A DNA stretch of 24,282 nt from CAZADH01 sp964483805 (GTDB lineage Bacteria > Muiribacteriota > Ozemobacteria > Ozemobacterales > Ozemobacteraceae). The stretch is taken from NCBI GenBank assembly GCA_964483805.1, contig CAZADH010000065.1:1-24282 (forward strand), read 5' to 3'. Positions 23,601 through 24,282 of the stretch are shown in pieces; position 1 is the stretch's first letter, and every line of letters begins with the position of its first letter. A program made the position numbers and the translations under genes. The notes under the pieces were generated by a model. The model had not been told where the DNA came from, made no database searches, and saw only the letters and a list, made by a program, of their open reading frames with translations.

Positions 23601-24110
23601 TTGTATCTCGAGATGCTCGAGGAAGCCGTGCGCCGGTTGCGGGGCGAGGCGGTGGCGCGGCCGCCGGAGTGCAAGATCGAGGTGCCGTTGACGGCGCTCA
23701 TTCCTGATGATTACGTGGCCGACGAAGGCATGCGTATCGATTTGTATGCACGCATCGGCCGCATCGGCGAGGAGGCGACCCTGACGCTGTTGGCAGCGGA
23801 GTGTGAAGACCGGTTCGGCCCGTTGCCCGAGCAGTTGCAGATGTTGTTTGCCGTGGCTCGCCTGCGCATTCTGGCGGCCCGGGTCGGTGTCGCCAAGATC
23901 ACCCGGGTACTCGACCGGTTGCGGTGCGAGTTCGACCCGCTGAACCAGCCCGATGTCGATCGGCTGATGCGGGCGCGGGCGCGCATGCTGGCGCGGTTGC
24001 AGTTCGTCGCGAGCGATCCGCGGGCGTTGCACCTGCGGGTCGGCGATCTCGACGACGCCGGTTCGGTAACGGCGGTCACGGGCTTGCTCGAGGCATTGGC
24101 GCCGGCGTAG
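20655..24110 (+). CDS. mfd: Transcription-repair coupling factor Mfd
   Basis: 1151 residues, the usual length. Mfd removes RNA polymerase stalled at DNA damage, using ATP, and recruits UvrA. Seen in order: UvrB-like N-terminal region (about 20-330; GFQGALTGVYLAHRA, LLPAVEQIL), RNA-polymerase-interacting CarD-like domain (about 485-545; GDLVVHVDHGIAEYRG, YVPTDQMHKVQKYVG), then superfamily 2 translocase with Walker A GDVGYGKTE (near 638), IDEEQRFG (near 737), SATPIPRT (near 765) and QLRGRVGRSGR (near 907), and the C-terminal TRCF domain (about 1010-1115). ATG at 20655 is chosen because GGAGG lies seven bases upstream; in-frame TTG 20565 and ATG 20622 lack such a site. No truncation or motif loss is seen. 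Confidence 0.97.
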   Translation: MRERHEKKGAAAAAILPMAAQIGRLGTDLVGFQGALTGVYLAHRAREQALRVVIVPTRERARELADEVAFWLGADAARVAAFLPARRSVYDQTDVDGAVMRERLAALGLGVSGGGVVIVPVTGLLERFQAPAHWLRAVVRLQRGQTCERSRLLLELAGLGYKRVAQVEGPGTFAVRGSLVDVMGAQGGAPVRLDFFGDDLEAIKLFSLETQRTLAPVERVVLLPAVEQILDDAAREALFGALRRVHDGLTGTLAETCALQIDRLLAGAASHEYYNVLPFLGPLAGQLLEFWPGAEIWLDEPEQYPELLSEFVREQATRYDNEGALTFLQPPLAYYHDVAVAQAVVARASVCWRRFARPGEPGDTGLAQLLPPPNAPDRTALVDEVRRLTRDGYAVALVLQDAERFQNLKGMLADARPPLPLVVTPDLLAMPSGSLRVERGPIRQGFIAPGLRVAVFAESDLYVGPKPKVRAKKSRRGQPLEDLELLMNGDLVVHVDHGIAEYRGVHRVDAAGHEREYLLLQYAGEDRLYVPTDQMHKVQKYVGMEGFRPALHALNSKSWEKQRKKISANVEELAGKLLELYARREVGSGFAFPADDELQTSMEARFPYVETEDQMAAIDEVKTDMMAAKPMDRLVCGDVGYGKTEVAMRAAFKAVTAGKQVAVLVPTTLLAFQHEQSFKNRMDGFPVRVDMVSRLRSATEQKRTLTDLTAGKVDIIIGTHRLLSSDVKFKDLGLLVIDEEQRFGVKHKERLKEMRATVDVLAMSATPIPRTLHLALSGVRQISQIDTPPDDRLPVQTYVAPYDGQWARKAILDEIRRGGQVFWVFNRVEKIEAKAEKIRELVPEARLMVAHGQMDEDRVEQVLLAFIRREFDILLSTTIIESGLDIPNANTIIIDEAERLGLSQLYQLRGRVGRSGRQAWAYIFFTKGKRLTSEASQRLMTIAEHTALGSGFKIALRDLQIRGAGNILGAEQSGHIAAIGFQLYLEMLEEAVRRLRGEAVARPPECKIEVPLTALIPDDYVADEGMRIDLYARIGRIGEEATLTLLAAECEDRFGPLPEQLQMLFAVARLRILAARVGVAKITRVLDRLRCEFDPLNQPDVDRLMRARARMLARLQFVASDPRALHLRVGDLDDAGSVTAVTGLLEALAPA

Positions 24111-24126
24111 AAATCGGCGGCGGTTC

Positions 24127-24155
24127 TTGCTGTATCGGGGTGCGCGTGCTACCCT
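24127..24155 (+). promoter_or_regulatory. Candidate promoter of the last gene
   Basis: TTGCTG (24127-24132), 17-base spacer, TACCCT (24150-24155), about 57 bases before the ATG at 24212. The -10 box is weak but fits the pattern of the other candidate promoters here. Confidence 0.35.
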
Positions 24156-24211
24156 GTCGCAGCTTGAAAAATACATTGCCCGGTCAGGCCGGGCCCCAAG
24201 GAGGAAAGGCA

Positions 24212-24282
24212 ATGGCACGCGAGAAGACCCCGAAGAAGATCGACAATTTGAAATACAAATCGGCAAACGCCTGGGACGTTCT
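24212..24282 (+). CDS. N-terminus of a protein cut by the window edge; possibly M18 aminopeptidase
   Basis: Twenty-three codons and two bases from ATG at 24212, with a strong AAGGAGG ribosome site. The start is basic (REKTPKKIDNLKYK) and then reads SANAWDV. Some M18 aminopeptidases begin with a similar charged stretch followed by a K.VWE/D-type motif, so that family is a possible guess. Too little is visible to decide. A GGCCCGGC-type palindromic stretch lies just before the ribosome site (24180-24196). Confidence 0.55.
   Translation, partial: MAREKTPKKIDNLKYKSANAWDV

Noticed and set aside
22983..24266. Long minus-strand open frame opposite the end of mfd
   Set aside because: Antisense to conserved Mfd motifs; low-complexity Arg/His/Gln-rich product and no start signal.
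1..24282. tRNA, rRNA, insertion sequences or prophage genes
   Set aside because: No cloverleaf-like sequence, transposase motif, terminal inverted repeats with target duplication, or phage-type proteins were found by reading both strands.

Overview
The window is a high-GC (clearly above 60% by eye) bacterial chromosome fragment. It looks like a metagenome or draft scaffold, because a run of exactly ten N at 17039-17048 interrupts a gene. Signal peptides, a lipoprotein, Tad-type pseudopilins and a flotillin-like protein point to an uncultured bacterium with a complex envelope. The sequence alone does not fix the phylum. A deep-branching candidate phylum such as Riflebacteria is a guess from gene style only, and no 16S or other phylogenetic marker was compared.

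Left part (1-5397, minus strand): a Tad/Flp secretion-pilus module. It runs from a TadV/CpaA-like prepilin peptidase with a long extra loop, through two TadE-like pseudopilins with a clear G|Q....E processing site, to a very large TadG-like protein with a cysteine-rich and possibly amidotransferase-like central region. A truncated secreted protein follows at the edge. The pilin, the TadA ATPase, the secretin and TadB/C are not in the window.

Core block (5398-11281): the rpsO-pnp operon on the minus strand, ending at a perfect 34-bp palindrome. Divergent from it, behind a good sigma70-type promoter, is an RlmD-like RNA uracil methyltransferase with changed motif residues, followed closely by a receiver-PAS-histidine kinase hybrid. 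The kinase operon converges with a minus-strand pair, a PHP phosphoesterase translationally coupled to a glycosyltransferase.

Right part (13611-24282): a secreted protein of unknown role (plus), a FloA-like flotillin (minus), then a minus-strand operon of GH57 glycosidase, secreted protein (broken by the gap), a C-terminal fragment of unknown protein, and TPR lipoprotein. Next is an intergenic region rich in hairpins. It is followed by a two-helix membrane protein with a degenerate GGDEF domain, divergent from mfd (transcription-repair coupling factor). The first 23 codons of a last gene, possibly an M18 aminopeptidase, reach the right edge.

No CRISPR array, transposase, phage gene, tRNA or rRNA was seen. 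The most unusual items are the TadG-like hybrid, a small family of 17-bp palindromes (two copies identical), the 34-bp palindrome, the Asn-for-Asp change in the RlmD-like enzyme, and the structured intergenic region at 18937-19063. Many of the candidate promoters share a TTG-like -35 box, a 17-bp spacer and a -10 box of the form TA...T.
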